The notes under the pieces are model-generated. The model saw nothing but the letters and a program-made list of their open reading frames with translations, did not search any database and was not told where the DNA came from. The translations under genes were made by a program, and so were the position numbers. DNA of 64,000 nt from Bidens hawaiensis (Eukaryota > Streptophyta > Magnoliopsida > Asterales > Asteraceae). Positions 44,502 to 56,044 of this stretch are shown piece after piece (positions within the stretch are counted from its first letter, which is position 1; every line of letters begins with the position of its first letter). The stretch lies in contig JAIQDT010003786.1 of the NCBI GenBank assembly GCA_021521415.1, positions 62,001 to 126,000 on the forward strand, in the 5' to 3' direction.

Positions 44502-47500
44502 TCATACAGACATAAATGGTTGCCTAAACCTCCGGCAAAAGCATCTACAAAATCTATATTTGACGATCAAAAGGACATGTCATGGCAATCTGTGACAAAT
44601 GTAGATGAGTCAGGGTCACCCAGTGTAACTATGGACTGGGTACCAAAATCTAACTACTCCCACGCTTTGTGCAGGGACAGCTATGGAGGAATATCATTAG
44701 ACCTTGGTATGTTGATAGTGGCTGTTCCAAGCACATAACTGGGGACACCCAATTACAAGACATTCAGAAATTTAATGGTGGGTATGTGTCCTTTGCGGGA
44801 GGAGAAAAGGGAAAGATCACTCAGAAGGGTAATGTAAGTAACGGTGTTCTAAAATTTGAAAATGTTAATTTTGTTCCAGAATTGAAGCACAGTCTGTTGA
44901 GTGTGTCACAAATCTGTGACAAGGAATTTTCGACTCATTTTACTAAGAAGGAGTGTCTGATTTTGACACCTGGTATAATTATACTAGAAGACTGGATTCT
45001 TGTTCGATCACAACGAAAATATAATGCTTATGTGATCGACATGAATAAAAATGTTCCTTATGAAATAACTTGTTTGTTTTCAAAAGTGTCAGAACATAAT
45101 GCCATGCTATGGCATCGTCGTCTTGGTCATGCAAATTCTAAAAACCTTAATCGTTTTGCTAAAAATGATTTAGTACGTGGCCTACCCATTAAGGATTTTG
45201 TAACTACTGAAAAATGTGTGGCTTGTGCTTTGGGAAAACATCATCGAAAAACTCACAATTCGAAGCTGATCAATACCATTTCATCAGTTTTTCAATTGCT
45301 TCATATGGACCTTTTTGGTCCAGTCCATGTCCTGAGTCTATCACGTAGCTCTTATTGTCTTGTTATTACTGACGACTACTCACGCTTTACTTGGGTGTTT
45401 TTCTTGTCAAATAAGAGTGAAACTGCAGATTTAATCAAGAAGTTTATAATGCTCATGGAGAATCAACTGAACCTGAAGCTGAAGGGAATTCGTTGTGTTA
45501 ATGGAACAGAGTTCAAAAATGCAGCGTTGAATCATTTCTGTTTAGAAAATGGGGTGCTACGTCAGTACATCGCCGTAAGAACAGCACAACAAAATGGTGT
45601 AGCTGAAAGAAGAAATAGAACTCTTATCGAGGCAGCAAGGACTATGTTATGTGACTCTAAACTGCCACTGTTCTTCTGGGAAGAAGCTGTTAATACAACT
45701 TGTTATGTTCAGAATCAGGTGATAATTAACAAATTGAAGATGAAAACCCCATATGAGATTGTCTATGGTCATAAACCCACCGTTGCACATTTCAGAGCGT
45801 TTGGCTATCCCTATACACTACTGAATCTCAAATCTACTCCAAAGTTTGGGGCCACAGCTGATGAATGTTATTTTGTTGGTTATGCGTGTAATACAACTTA
45901 CTGGGTCTACAATAAGTCAACCAAGAAAATTCTAGAGTCCTATGAGGTCCTTTGGTTGGAAGAAAATGAGACTGATGCTCTTGTTGGTCCAGATTGGTTA
46001 TTTGATTACAATGAACTCTTCAAACCATTCAACATGTTTCCAGTCATCAACACAGAATCTTCAGGTGGTCCTACAATGGAAGCTGCAAAAGATGACCCAC
46101 ATGCAGTATCTCACATCTCTCCATTTCTGGATGATGATGTCACTGAATTAAGTAATGATTCACCCGAAACCAACACTCAGCCAAAGGAAACTCCAGAAAC
46201 CGAACATTCGTCAAACTCGTCTGAAGATGTTGCTGCAGTTGAGGGGGAGAGTTCTATCCGTCAGATCTTTGGGAGCACACTGTTTCCCAATATCATTCCA
46301 AATGAATATGTTGCCAGTACTTCGTACTCTCACAGTACGTCGACCTCTGGATGGAAGAATCCCCTTGTTGATGTTAATGAGAACTTGTCAAAACTGCAAC
46401 CTAACAGTGATGTTTCTGATCATTTAATTCCGTCAAGAATTCAGAAAAATCATCCAATTGAGAATGTCATAGGTCCCATTGAAACGAGAGTGTCCACCAG
46501 AATTCAGACAGGACACATAAACAGCTGCATGTTTTCTTATTTCATCTATCAAATTGAACCAAAGACGGTAGAAATGGCTCTTCAGGAACCTAGTTGGGTT
46601 GATACTATGCACGAAGAATTGAATCAGTTTGATAAGTTGAAGGTTTGGAGATTGGTTAAGTTACTGGAAGGAAAGAAAGCTCTTGATACAAGATGGGTTT
46701 TCCGAAACAAGCAAGACGACACAGGTGTTATTGTTCGAAACAAGGCACGATAGGTAGTTCGTTGTTTTCGTCAGGTTGAGGGATTAGATTATGCTGAAGT
46801 CTATGCCCCAGTAGCTAGACTTGAGGCCATTAGAATTTTTCTGGCCTATGCATCATACATTGGGTTCACAGTGTATCAAATGGATGTTAAGACCGCCTTT
46901 CTGTATGGTGAAGTAAAGGAAGAGATTTATGTTGATCAGACAGCGGGTTTTGTTGACTCTAAGAAACCAAATCATGTTTACAAGCTAGACAAGGCACTAT
47001 ACGGAATACATCAGGCTCCTCGGGCGTGGTATGCTAGTTTGACCGCACATCTCCTAGATCATGGCTACAAGCGTGAAACCATCGACCAGACCTTATTCTG
47101 GAAAACTGTCCAAAAAGATTTGATCTCGTACAGATCTATGTGGATGACATTATTTTTGGATCCACCAGCGCTGAGTTGTGCACAGAATTTGAAGGTGTAA
47201 TGAAGAAGAGATTTGAAATTAGCTCGTTGGGTGAAATGACAACATTTCTGGGGCTACAGGTTTGCCAAAGCTCGACAGGAATTTTACTGCATCAAGGGAA
47301 GTATGTTGAAGATATGCTGGCAAAGTTTGAACTTCAAGATTCTAACAGTGCCAACACTCCCATGGCAGAAAGGCCATTACTGTCATCTGATCCTAAAGGG
47401 AGTCCCGTAGATCAAACGTACTATTGATCGATGATCGGGTCTTTGATGTACCTCACAGCCAGTCGTCCTGACATCATGTTTGAAGTCTGCTAATGTGCTC

Positions 47501-48102
47501 GTTTCCAGGCTAATCCTAAACTCTCTCATTTAATTGTTGTTAACCGTATTTTTTGATATCTGAAGGGACAACCGAAGTTAGGTCTTTGGTATCCAAAACA
47601 ATCAGAATTTGATCTTTATGCTTTTGCTGATAGCAATTATGGTGGTGATGACATTGACAGGAAATCCACATCCGCTGGATGCCAGTTCTTAGGAGATCGT
47701 CTCATTTCATGGCAGTGTAAGAAACAACAGACAGTGTCTATCTCAACCGCCGAAGCGGAGTATGTTGCCGCGTCAGCTTACTGTTCTCAGGTTATCTGGA
47801 TGCAAAACCAACTGCTGGATTACGGTTTGGAATTTCTTGATATTCCTATTTTTTGTGATAATGATGCTGCCATTGCAATTGTGAAAATTCCGGTTCAGCA
47901 CTCTAAAACCAAGCACATCGATTTTAAAATTCATTTTATTCGTGATTGTTTCGGTCGAAAATTGATTCACCTTTAGCAAGTTCACACTGACAACAATGTG
48001 GCGGACATATTTACAAAACCGGTCGGAACATCCAAATTTAATGTGCTTGTGAGTTTTCTAAATAGCTTCGTTTCGAGGATTGAGTCTTTTTGGGAATAAA
48101 TT
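44502..48102 (+). pseudogene. SIRE-2 pol: protease, integrase, RT and RNase H, nearly complete but broken
   Basis: Protease site W-Y-V-D-S-G-C-S-K-H-I-T-G-D lies at about 44705, after a one-base frame change near 44690. The pre-integrase segment has L-W-H-R-R-L-G-H and C-V-A-C. The integrase core has H-M-D-L-F-G-P and Q-Q-N-G-V-A-E-R-R-N-R-T, but the middle catalytic Asp is Val (R-C-V-N-G-T-E-F; codon 45497-45499). RT continues past a TAG at 46751-46753 with Q-M-D-V-K-T-A-F-L-Y-G, shifts frame near 47115, then Y-V-D-D-I-I-F-G. RNase H has A-F-A-D-S-N-Y, S-T-A-E-A-E-Y and C-D-N-D-A-A-I. Further stops include 47425-47427 and 47974-47976. All domains are present but inactive. Confidence 0.93.
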
Positions 48103-49640
48103 TGTACATATTCGTTTAATTTGCACAAATATAGGGGGAGAAAAATCAAAAAGTCAAAAATAGTGTGTGTGCGTTGTCTTTTAGAAAAATCAAAAATTCA
48201 AAAATAGTGTGTGTGCGTTGTCATTTAGAAAAATCAAAAATCAAAAATAGCGTGTGTGCGTTGTTTTTATTTCATTCTCGCTTAAAATTATGCCGGTTTC
48301 TCAAGTTTGAAGGACATATACTTGTATATGGTTGGTCCGGTGTTATACTTGTAGTTTCACATGATAGCCATTTATCCAACGACTGAAAGCACCCGGGGCG
48401 ATTATAAAGGGTTTTGTGCTTTGTATTCTTTCACTTAAAACTATGTCGGTAACTTTGAGCTGGAAGGACATGTAACTTCATACATGTTTGGTTCGATTAA
48501 CCACTTGTGGTCATACAGGATAGCCATTTACCTAAAAGCTTAAAAGTGACCGGGGTGACTGAATTCTTAACACGTGTGTTTTACGTAACTCCCTGGGAAA
48601 TGATATCACTATTCAGTTAACAATTTTTTTAGAAGCTTCAAAATATTTCAAAATGAAAATTGATCCAACCTTTGGAAAATGATAGGTAAATTGTTTTTGT
48701 GTGCTTAACGGGTGAAGCTATTAAGCTTAGAAGGCTTTAGAACAGTCATTGATTTGTATGGTAGTTTTCCATGATGTGTAAAAGTTGAAGTGATATAAAC
48801 TAAATAAGCTAAACTTACTATGGAGAGTCATTTTGAAGAAATGTGCATGTCTCTAGATACATCTCTCCGAATGATAGGCAGAAAAGCAATTACCCAGTCA
48901 TTCACGAGCCCGTTAGTGTCTTGATCACCAAAAATATTATATTATCCAGTTAAAAAAAAAGGTTATTTTATCCTATTAATATCTATGTTTTTAAAAGCTT
49001 AGAGGGTCAAACTAGAACTACAAGGATGGGGGCACACAAGTAAGTCCTGTCATGTCTCAAATGAAAGGCCTGTAAGTCCGGATGGCTTGTAAGTCCAATG
49101 TTCAACCTTAAAGCTTAAAATTTTAATTTATAAAAACCTTTGATCAAGCACTAGGGGGTTGAAGTCAAATTGGGGTGATCCGGGAAAGCCAAATACGCTT
49201 TGAGAAAAGATAGGAGGCATCATAGGTCCATGAGTGATGTCCATCTAAGCTTTATGCCGAACTGAACCTAAATAATATCACTGATACAATGAAAATCATG
49301 TTAAGTATGTTACACCTACTATCAACTTGTCTCTTTATGTCGTAATAACGATGAACATGAATCCTAGTGACAGCCTCTTAAACGATATGATTCCATGTTC
49401 GGATCTTTTTATAAAAGGGTGGCGTTTTTACAGAAATTGAAATTTGATCCCAATCTTATAAAATTCAAGGGAGTTCTTTTCTACGTTAAATTATTTTTGT
49501 TAAGTTCATTTTATTTTATTTTACCTGTTTTGATTGTTTTATCTCGAATTTACTCTCCTCGAAACGCTTGATTCAACTGAGCTTGGTTTTAATGTGGACT
49601 TTAAGAGGGGTTTTAGGTTGCTTGTCACTTTTGGGTGGGC
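48103..49640 (+). other. Spacer between pol and ORF2 of SIRE-2
   Basis: Starts with a second polypurine-like agggggag (48133-48140), then a three-unit tandem repeat (48139-48270) and two diverged copies of a roughly 110-base segment (48290-48400, 48440-48560; both contain tagccattta). SIRE-1 has homologous spacer text near 54716-54880 (attagggggt, ggggtgat). No coding sequence. Confidence 0.6.
48139..48270 (+). repeat. Three-unit tandem repeat, about 44 bp
   Basis: Units read gaaaaatcaaaaa-tcaaaaa and tag(t/c)gtgtgtgcgttgt. The third unit has a small deletion. Confidence 0.9.
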
Positions 49641-49691
49641 TAATGTTTTGTTTTGAGCCCATTAAGGGTTCTCGTCCCATGATGATTGGGG

Positions 49692-49699
49692 TATAAATA
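49692..49699 (+). promoter_or_regulatory. Internal TATA box upstream of SIRE-2 ORF2
   Basis: TATAAATA flanked by GGGG and CCCC, followed by a CT-rich leader (49735-49775) and a possible intron acceptor 'tttcacag|gtgaatg' near 49839. Located about 800 bases upstream of the ORF2 ATG. SIRE-1 has the same box and similar following text at 55520. Confidence 0.6.
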
Positions 49700-50049
49700 A
49701 ACCCCAACTCCATTATTGTTTACCATTCACTCGTAAAACTTTTCATCTCCCTCAATTCTCTCTGATAACCGAAAGCTCTTTATCTGCATAAGTTGATTGA
49801 TCTTGTTGATTTGTTGATACTCACTGATTATTTCACAGGTGAATGAGCAAACAGGCTCGATCTAACTTTTATGAAGTTTGTGTTTTTTAAGGAACCGACA
49901 CATGAACAGCCGAATGTTATGGACTAAAGTGGAGTCAAGGGTTATTAAAAATTAGGGATCTCGGTTGATGGTTTTTGGGTTTAATGGATTTTCTCTTTCG
50001 GTTGCAAATATGTAAAAAAGAAAACTCTTGGATTAGTTGCAGGTTCAAT

Positions 50050-50310
50050 GGAGTTCTCGGCGATTTGGAGAAGATGACACACTTTCCAAGACGGAACCCA
50101 AAGGGTTCTCTGTCCACAGCTGTCAAGGTGTTCTCGGTTGACTTTCGTTGACCGAGATCACCTAGACTTGACCGAGAACACCCGTTCTCGGTTAAATATT
50201 GACCGAGAACTCTTGTTCTCGGTTGATCTTCGCTGACCGAAATCACAAGATTTGACCAAGAACTCATGTTCTCGGTTAAATATTGACAGAGAACTCATTG
50301 TTGACCGAGA
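50050..50310 (+). repeat. GTTCTCGGTCAA motif cluster before SIRE-2 ORF2
   Basis: About 14 copies of GTTCTCGGT or its complement ACCGAGAAC in both orientations. Several form hairpin-like pairs, for example gttctcggtt...ttgaccgagaac around 50183-50208. This is the same motif as in the gag leader at 37780-38045. Confidence 0.9.
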
Positions 50311-50493
50311 TCTCCCTTGTGGACTTAAAAACAACTGTAGGCTTAATAAATATTATTGTTGTTACAATATGGGCCATCTAATGAGTATTTGGGCCTGTTT
50401 TCTATCTTATAGCCCAAACAGCTAATAAATCTTGGGCTATTTAAATTCAACAAATGAGTTTATCTTCACTAACCTGATTCGTTTGGTGCAGAA

Positions 50494-52864
50494 ATGGCTG
50501 ATCAGATTTCGTTAAAATTTGTGGATATTCATAATATTGCCGGGCACTTATTTGATCCACCACTGGCTCACAAGGAATTTAAATCTATGATAGTCGGCCT
50601 CGATACCTGCAGGATTTCTCACGCACTACAAGAAAACCCTGTCATATGTAAGACGATGATCACCGAATTTTGGAAAAATGCCAAAATCAATCAACAAGGG
50701 CTAGATGGAGCTGTGTCAATAGACTCCAAAGTACAAGAGAAGCCAGTCATTGTCATGGAAGCAGTTATCAGGGAGGTGTTGCTGCTTGATTACCCAACTG
50801 AATATTCTGCTGCAGCAATCAACTGAATTACAACTATTCCAAGTTCGTTTTCAATGAAATGATGAGCAATCTGAAAGGGAAAAAGAAAGAGATGTTCGTT
50901 ATGTATCCAAGATTTTTGCAAATGATCTTCGATTTTCATTACACCGATCTCGTCAAAACTGTTGACACCTTGGATATGAAGTCAATGGGACCCAACACCT
51001 TTGGGTTAATGAAACAGTCCAGGAAAGAATCAAAGATTGTATATCAGGGCCTCAATTCTCTGGTGAAATTTGGACGTTTTCCTGAAACGGAAGCTGAGCC
51101 AATTATAGCTCATGTTGCTGATGAACATGTAGCACCAGCTCAACCACGTGCAGCAGCTTTCGAGATTTCTGATGATGAAGATAATGAGACAGAACACCGT
51201 GAGACGGACACCGCTCCGAATGCTGAGAAATTGAGTGATCTTGAAGCTGCCAAAGCATTATTATAGTCAACTGCTCTGAAACCTTCTCAGACAGGTGCTG
51301 AAAACATTGAAGAAGATCTGATTGAAGAGCCAGCGGATGATCTCATCCCTCGTAAACGAAGAAAGAAAAATCCGAGATCTAGTGGGTTGGTTAGTGAAAC
51401 TGAAACAACAACTACAACACCAACACCAACGACAACCATCAGCCAACAACAACGAATTCCTCAATCTGAGTCCCATGCTCCAGAGACTCAAGTTGACAAA
51501 GGTACATCCACTACAGAGTCTTTATTTCAAGATCAGATGTTTGATGACTTTGCTAGTGATTTTGATTTCGAGACAGATATTCCACACGTCGATAAGGCAG
51601 ATATACCACCCACAGATATTCCCTCAGGCTCATCTGGCCCAGCTGATCAGGGTCAGTCAAGCTCTGGCACGTCAGACAAGATTGCACAAATTCTTGCCAT
51701 GCAAGAAACTTATTTTCAGAACAAGGGTAAAGGAGTTGTTCTTGAGGATGCTCCTGTTGAAATTCACGCGCTACAACGTTGAGTCTTTGAACTCGAGCAA
51801 GATTCTGTAGTCAAGGATGTCCGTATTCAATAACTGGAAGCAAGCAACTCTGATAAAGATTCCAAGATTAAAGAGTTACAGTCTGGCATGGGAGGATTAA
51901 CGACCATGTATCTTGACCTCCAATAAAAACTATTTCAAAAGTTTGGGGATGAATTTAAAGGCAATGATGACGTGGCCTCTCAAACACCCAACATTGATCA
52001 AGGTAAGAGCTCTCCTATTCGCTCAGCTGATAACATTTATGAGTCTGAGACCTTGAAACAGTATATGTCTGCACCACCAATCACCAAAGAAAAGTCAGAT
52101 AGAGTTTAGAGAAAGCTGCTGGTGATGAAAAACTCAAATTAGAATGTGGAATCATCAGACCATCCAAACAGGTTCGTCGTAACTTTTCAAAAGGGCTTCT
52201 CGGATAAATATGGTGATAGATCGGGAGTTGTATCGTGGGGTTTTGACGCTGAGAAAAATATGTGGTGGGTAAAGAGGAAGTCGGGAACCACTGAGTATTA
52301 CAAGATAATGAAAGATTTTGGTTCTTGGACTAAAGTGGATCTCAGTGATTTGATAAACTATCCGTTCCACAACCCGTCGAATGATAAACGTGCTACGAAT
52401 TTCTGGAACTTCTTGAGAAATCAGGTTGATCGAGGCTTTCCAAAAATGCCAACTGCCGAATCATTCTTGAAGAAAGCTAAGGGGTCATAGATCCGAAGAT
52501 AGGAAAAACAATGTTAAATGTTATGTTGCCTGCTACAAAGAAGGCTACTCATAATCCTGTACCTGACGCGATTCCAGACGGTACATTGGATGACATGCGG
52601 TTCTGGATTTATGATAGTGCAACTGCTACTGTTGTTGTCAAGTTACAGAAGGGCAAGGGGCAATACAGATTTGTTGATCCAAGGGATCTGCTAAAGTTTG
52701 GTGAGAAAGATTTTAAGACTCTCAGCACATTCCAGATAACAACTGAGCCACTTTTTGAGGTAGCTGCTAAGGAATACACGAGTATGGTAGCATTTATCAT
52801 CAGATGCAAATATTGGACTGGTGCGTTGAAAGATGCTGATATTGATTATATGGAGCATGATTGA
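50494..52864 (+). pseudogene. ORF2 of SIRE-2, broken
   Basis: Begins at the ATG at 50494. The N-terminal domain contains C-R-I-S-H-A-L, I-T-E-F-W-K-N-A-K and, after a frameshift near 50825, M-F-V-M-Y-P-R-F-L-Q-M-I. From 50859 to 52490 the frame is kept, apart from stops at 51264-51266, 51780-51782 and several between 51831 and 52142. The middle is acidic and Thr/Pro/Gln-rich. The C-terminal domain shows D-K-Y-G-D-R-S-G-V-V-S-W-G-F-D, E-Y-Y-K and, in another frame from 52511, F-V-D-P-R-D-L-L-K-F. These positions line up with ORF2 of element A. No membrane segment or signal peptide seen. Function unknown. Confidence 0.8.
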
Positions 52865-52880
52865 ATACCAAGCTACAAAC

Positions 52881-52892
52881 CAAGGGGGAGAT
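52881..52892 (+). promoter_or_regulatory. Polypurine tract of SIRE-2
   Basis: caagggggagat directly before the 3' LTR. Confidence 0.92.
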
Positions 52893-53280
52893 TGTTGGGC
52901 CTAGTTTTGTATGGTTTGTACTTAGTCTAAATGTTAGAATTGGGCCGCATATGTAAACCGAGATCCTAAGGGATCTCAGTGGGCTTTTGGTTGTTTATTG
53001 GGCTTATCTGTTTTGGTTCTCTATATATAGAACACATTGTATAGAGGTTAGGGTTGTTCGTTCGTTTAGTTGTTGATTTGGCCGTCTACGTGCTTTACTA
53101 GACGAGGTTGTAATTGTGCTTAAACACCCGACGTTTAATAATAATACATGTGTTTTGAAGCATTGCTTGTGTCTCGTGTTTGTGTTTGCACGTGTTCTTG
53201 AGTCACCAAGTATTAGATTTCCGCACTAATACTTAGTTAGTTGATATCATAGTTGTAGCGATTCATATTTGGGACTTACA
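52893..53280 (+). repeat. 3' LTR of SIRE-2
   Basis: TGTTGGGCC...GGGACTTACA, the same length as the 5' LTR. The U3 palindrome keeps its left arm, but the right arm has one change (ggatctcagt). Confidence 0.93.
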
Positions 53281-53285
53281 GTCTC

Positions 53286-54740
53286 GGGAACCTACATCTA
53301 ATTGAGCTGTTAATGTGTGTAGGGTCAGTCAAGATGGCCTGTCAATAGCATTTGGTACTTGGACAGTGGTTGTACCCAACACATGACAAGAGATGAGCCC
53401 TTGATGTTCAACGTTAAACTGTTTGAGGGCGGATACATTTCTTTTGCCGAAAATATTGGCAGGAAAATTACAAAGAAGGGAAGAGTGTGAAATGGAATTC
53501 TAACGTTTGATGATGTCAATTTGGTTGAGCAATTGAATCATAATCCGCTTAGTGTCTCGCAAATATGCGATCGACTGTTGTCCATACTATTCACTGAGAA
53601 TGAATGTTTGATTCTCAAACCAGGTTTCAAAGTCCTTGAAGAATGGATTTTGATGCGTACTCCAAGGCACAATGATGATTATATATTAGACATGAATAGC
53701 TCCTACTCACGTAAGACCTCTTGATGTTTACTATGTAAGGCCTCGGAGAACGACTCATCCATATGGCATAGACGTCTTGGCTATGTTAATTTAAAAAACT
53801 TAAACAAATTAGTCAAAGGTGAGCATGTGAGGGGATTGCCTGTTAAATCTTTCTCTTGCATTGAAAAATGTATTTCATGCTCTAAATGCAAGCAACACAA
53901 GCTCCCTCACAAACCTAAGACGATCAACTTCATAGATTCCATTCTTTAGCTGTTACACATGGATTTATTTGGTCCTATCCATCCTTTGGCAATCGGCCAA
54001 AAATCCCATTGTCTTGTGATTACCGATGATTATTCTCGTTTCAGTTGGACTTTCCTTTTAGGGCATAAGGAAGAAACAACTCATTTTTTAATCAAGTTCA
54101 TTACACTCGTGGAGAGGCAGTGGATAAAAAGGTGAAGTGTATAAGAAGCGGTAACGGAATTGAATTTTGAAACAGGACAGTAGATGACTTCTGCAGTTAA
54201 AATGGAATAAATTGCCACTTCAATGCACCATATACTCCTCAACAAAATGAAGTTGCTGAACATTATAACCGAACACTGATTGAAGCTGCGAGAACAATGT
54301 TATCATACTCCAAACTTCTATTATTCTTTTGGGGTGAAGCCATCAATGCGGCTTGCTTCATTCAGAACCGTAACTCATTAACAAAAGCTTGAAGAAGACT
54401 CCATTTGAAGTCTAATACAAGACAAAGCCGCAAGTGAACTACTTCAAGACTTTTGGATACTGGTGCTCAACCTGATCCCAAGTTTGCTGAAAAGTCTGAT
54501 GAGTGTTATTTTGTTGGGTACGCCACAAACAAAACCGTTTATCGAGTCTATAATAAGACGACCAGGCTGATATTGGAGTCCTTTAATGTTAACTGGCAAG
54601 AGCCAAATGTTACTGGTGGGATTACTAGAAATAAAGTAAGATTGGTTGTTCAAGGTATCTCTCAACGTGAAGGCCTTAATTATGATGAAACTTATGGACG
54701 TATCGTGGGGCAAACAAGTAAGTCTTAAAAACTTTATATG
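53286..54740 (+). pseudogene. SIRE-1 pol: protease and integrase, RT mostly deleted
   Basis: Resumes after SIRE-2. Protease W-Y-L-D-S-G-C-T-Q-H-M-T-R-D lies near 53355. The pre-integrase segment has I-W-H-R-R-L-G-Y and C-I-S-C. The integrase has H-M-D-L-F-G-P and T-P-Q-Q-N-E-V-A-E (Gly replaced by Glu), and the middle Asp region is scrambled. After S-D-E-C-Y-F-V-G-Y-A and L-E-S-F-N-V-N-W-Q-E-P, the text jumps to N-K-V-R-L-V-V-Q-G and N-Y-D-E-T-Y-G-R and then leaves pol near 54708. The catalytic part of RT and all RNase H are gone, a deletion of roughly 1 kb. Many stops. Confidence 0.85.
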
Positions 54741-55519
54741 AAGGCTTTTAAGTCTATATGACAGGTAAGTATATGGTTCAACCTTTAAGAATTGTTTGAA
54801 AGGAAATTTTGATAAAGTTTAAATAAGCGTTAAAATTCTTTGATCAATCATTAGGGGGTCAGAGTCAATTCGGGGTGATACTGATGAACACAAACTATGC
54901 CTAAGGTATGATAGAGTTTGTAATATGTCGGATTAACATGAGACCACATAAGTATTGTGCTAAATTCATACCTTAACATATCACGTTGACATCAAAATAT
55001 TTGTTAAGTTTAAATGGACAAATTATATCTACAATTGACTTTGGGTTCTTGGCATAATAATATCCAAATAGAAGTGTGATCTAGGACGATATAGACAATG
55101 TGACTCTATGTCGAGAACATTCTCACCAAAATATGTAAATTATTTAACTTTAAAATTAATATAATTAATATAATATTAATTTCATCTTTACTTTAAAGTT
55201 TTGTTTTGTTTTTGTTTTGATTACAACTTAAGCTTTCTTAAGCATGTATCATCTTTCAATGTTTAATTTTATTTTATCTTTATAATTTTTGTTCTATTTT
55301 ATTTTATTTTTGACCTTATTTTTAATTTTTTTTTATTTTCTTTTTAAAAAAAATTTTAACTTTAAATTTTAAATGGTCTTTATATATTTAAAGTGTTCGG
55401 ATTTGGTAGGTATATATTTTGCAGGTTTAAATTTGTAAATATTTTTAGAGTTCGGGTCGAGAGTGTAAAATAGTTTAAAACTCGAGATGTTTTGACCATA
55501 TCGCGAAATAGGATGACCC
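54741..55519 (+). other. Spacer between pol remnant and ORF2 of SIRE-1
   Basis: AT-rich and homologous in places to the SIRE-2 spacer (cattagggggt, ggggtgat). T-rich runs at 55130-55380. No coding sequence. Confidence 0.55.
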
Positions 55520-55527
55520 TATAAATA
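55520..55527 (+). promoter_or_regulatory. Internal TATA box upstream of SIRE-1 ORF2
   Basis: TATAAATA followed by ttcactttcaatttatcc and a CT-rich leader (55580-55620). The order and text resemble the SIRE-2 internal promoter at 49692. Confidence 0.6.
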
Positions 55528-56044
55528 AGGCCAACCCAAAATATCATTCGGTTATTCACTTTCAATTTATCCAAACACTCTCAACTCCTTCTCTCTCTAC
55601 CTTTATCCACCGCCTCTTTCAAGAAACCCAAATCTAATCTTTATAACAAATTTGTGCCTCAAAATCATACTTAATCATCACCAAAAATGAATCCTCCTCC
55701 GGTGGTATTTCATCTTTCATGATTTACATCATTTTGTTTCTTGTTTTTGGGCTGACGAACGGTTCTTGACGAAACTGTTCAAGACCTATCGGGTATAATT
55801 GTTGTTCTTTGGTTATATTGATGTTATAATCTTGTTCACGATATCTTTAGGAGTGTATCTGTGGATTAAATTGAGTTTTTCTAGGGTTTGTATAGTTTTT
55901 TGTATTTTTAGAGTTTATTGGACCTATTTGGGGTTAAGTGACCCAGAAAAGATCTTTAAATATGGGTTTTGGTTACCAACAAACTCAAGTTGGGTTCATA
56001 CGAACCTATATATGTTGAAGATATGGAATTAGGTGGAGTATGAT

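Larger units (their letters stand above)
37169..53285 (+). mobile_element. SIRE-2: second SIRE-type copia element, TSD GTCTC, nested in SIRE-1
   Basis: LTRs at 37174-37561 and 52893-53280 are both 388 bp, with about 22 differences by hand count (near 94% identity). GTCTC at 37169-37173 recurs exactly at 53281-53285. Primer site and polypurine tract are in place. Order: leader with GTTCTCGGTCAA cluster, gag (split by CACTA), second knuckle, protease, integrase, RT, RNase H, spacer, internal TATA, second motif cluster, ORF2. About 12.6 kb without the CACTA. It is related to SIRE-1 throughout but clearly a different subfamily. All ORFs are broken. Confidence 0.95.
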
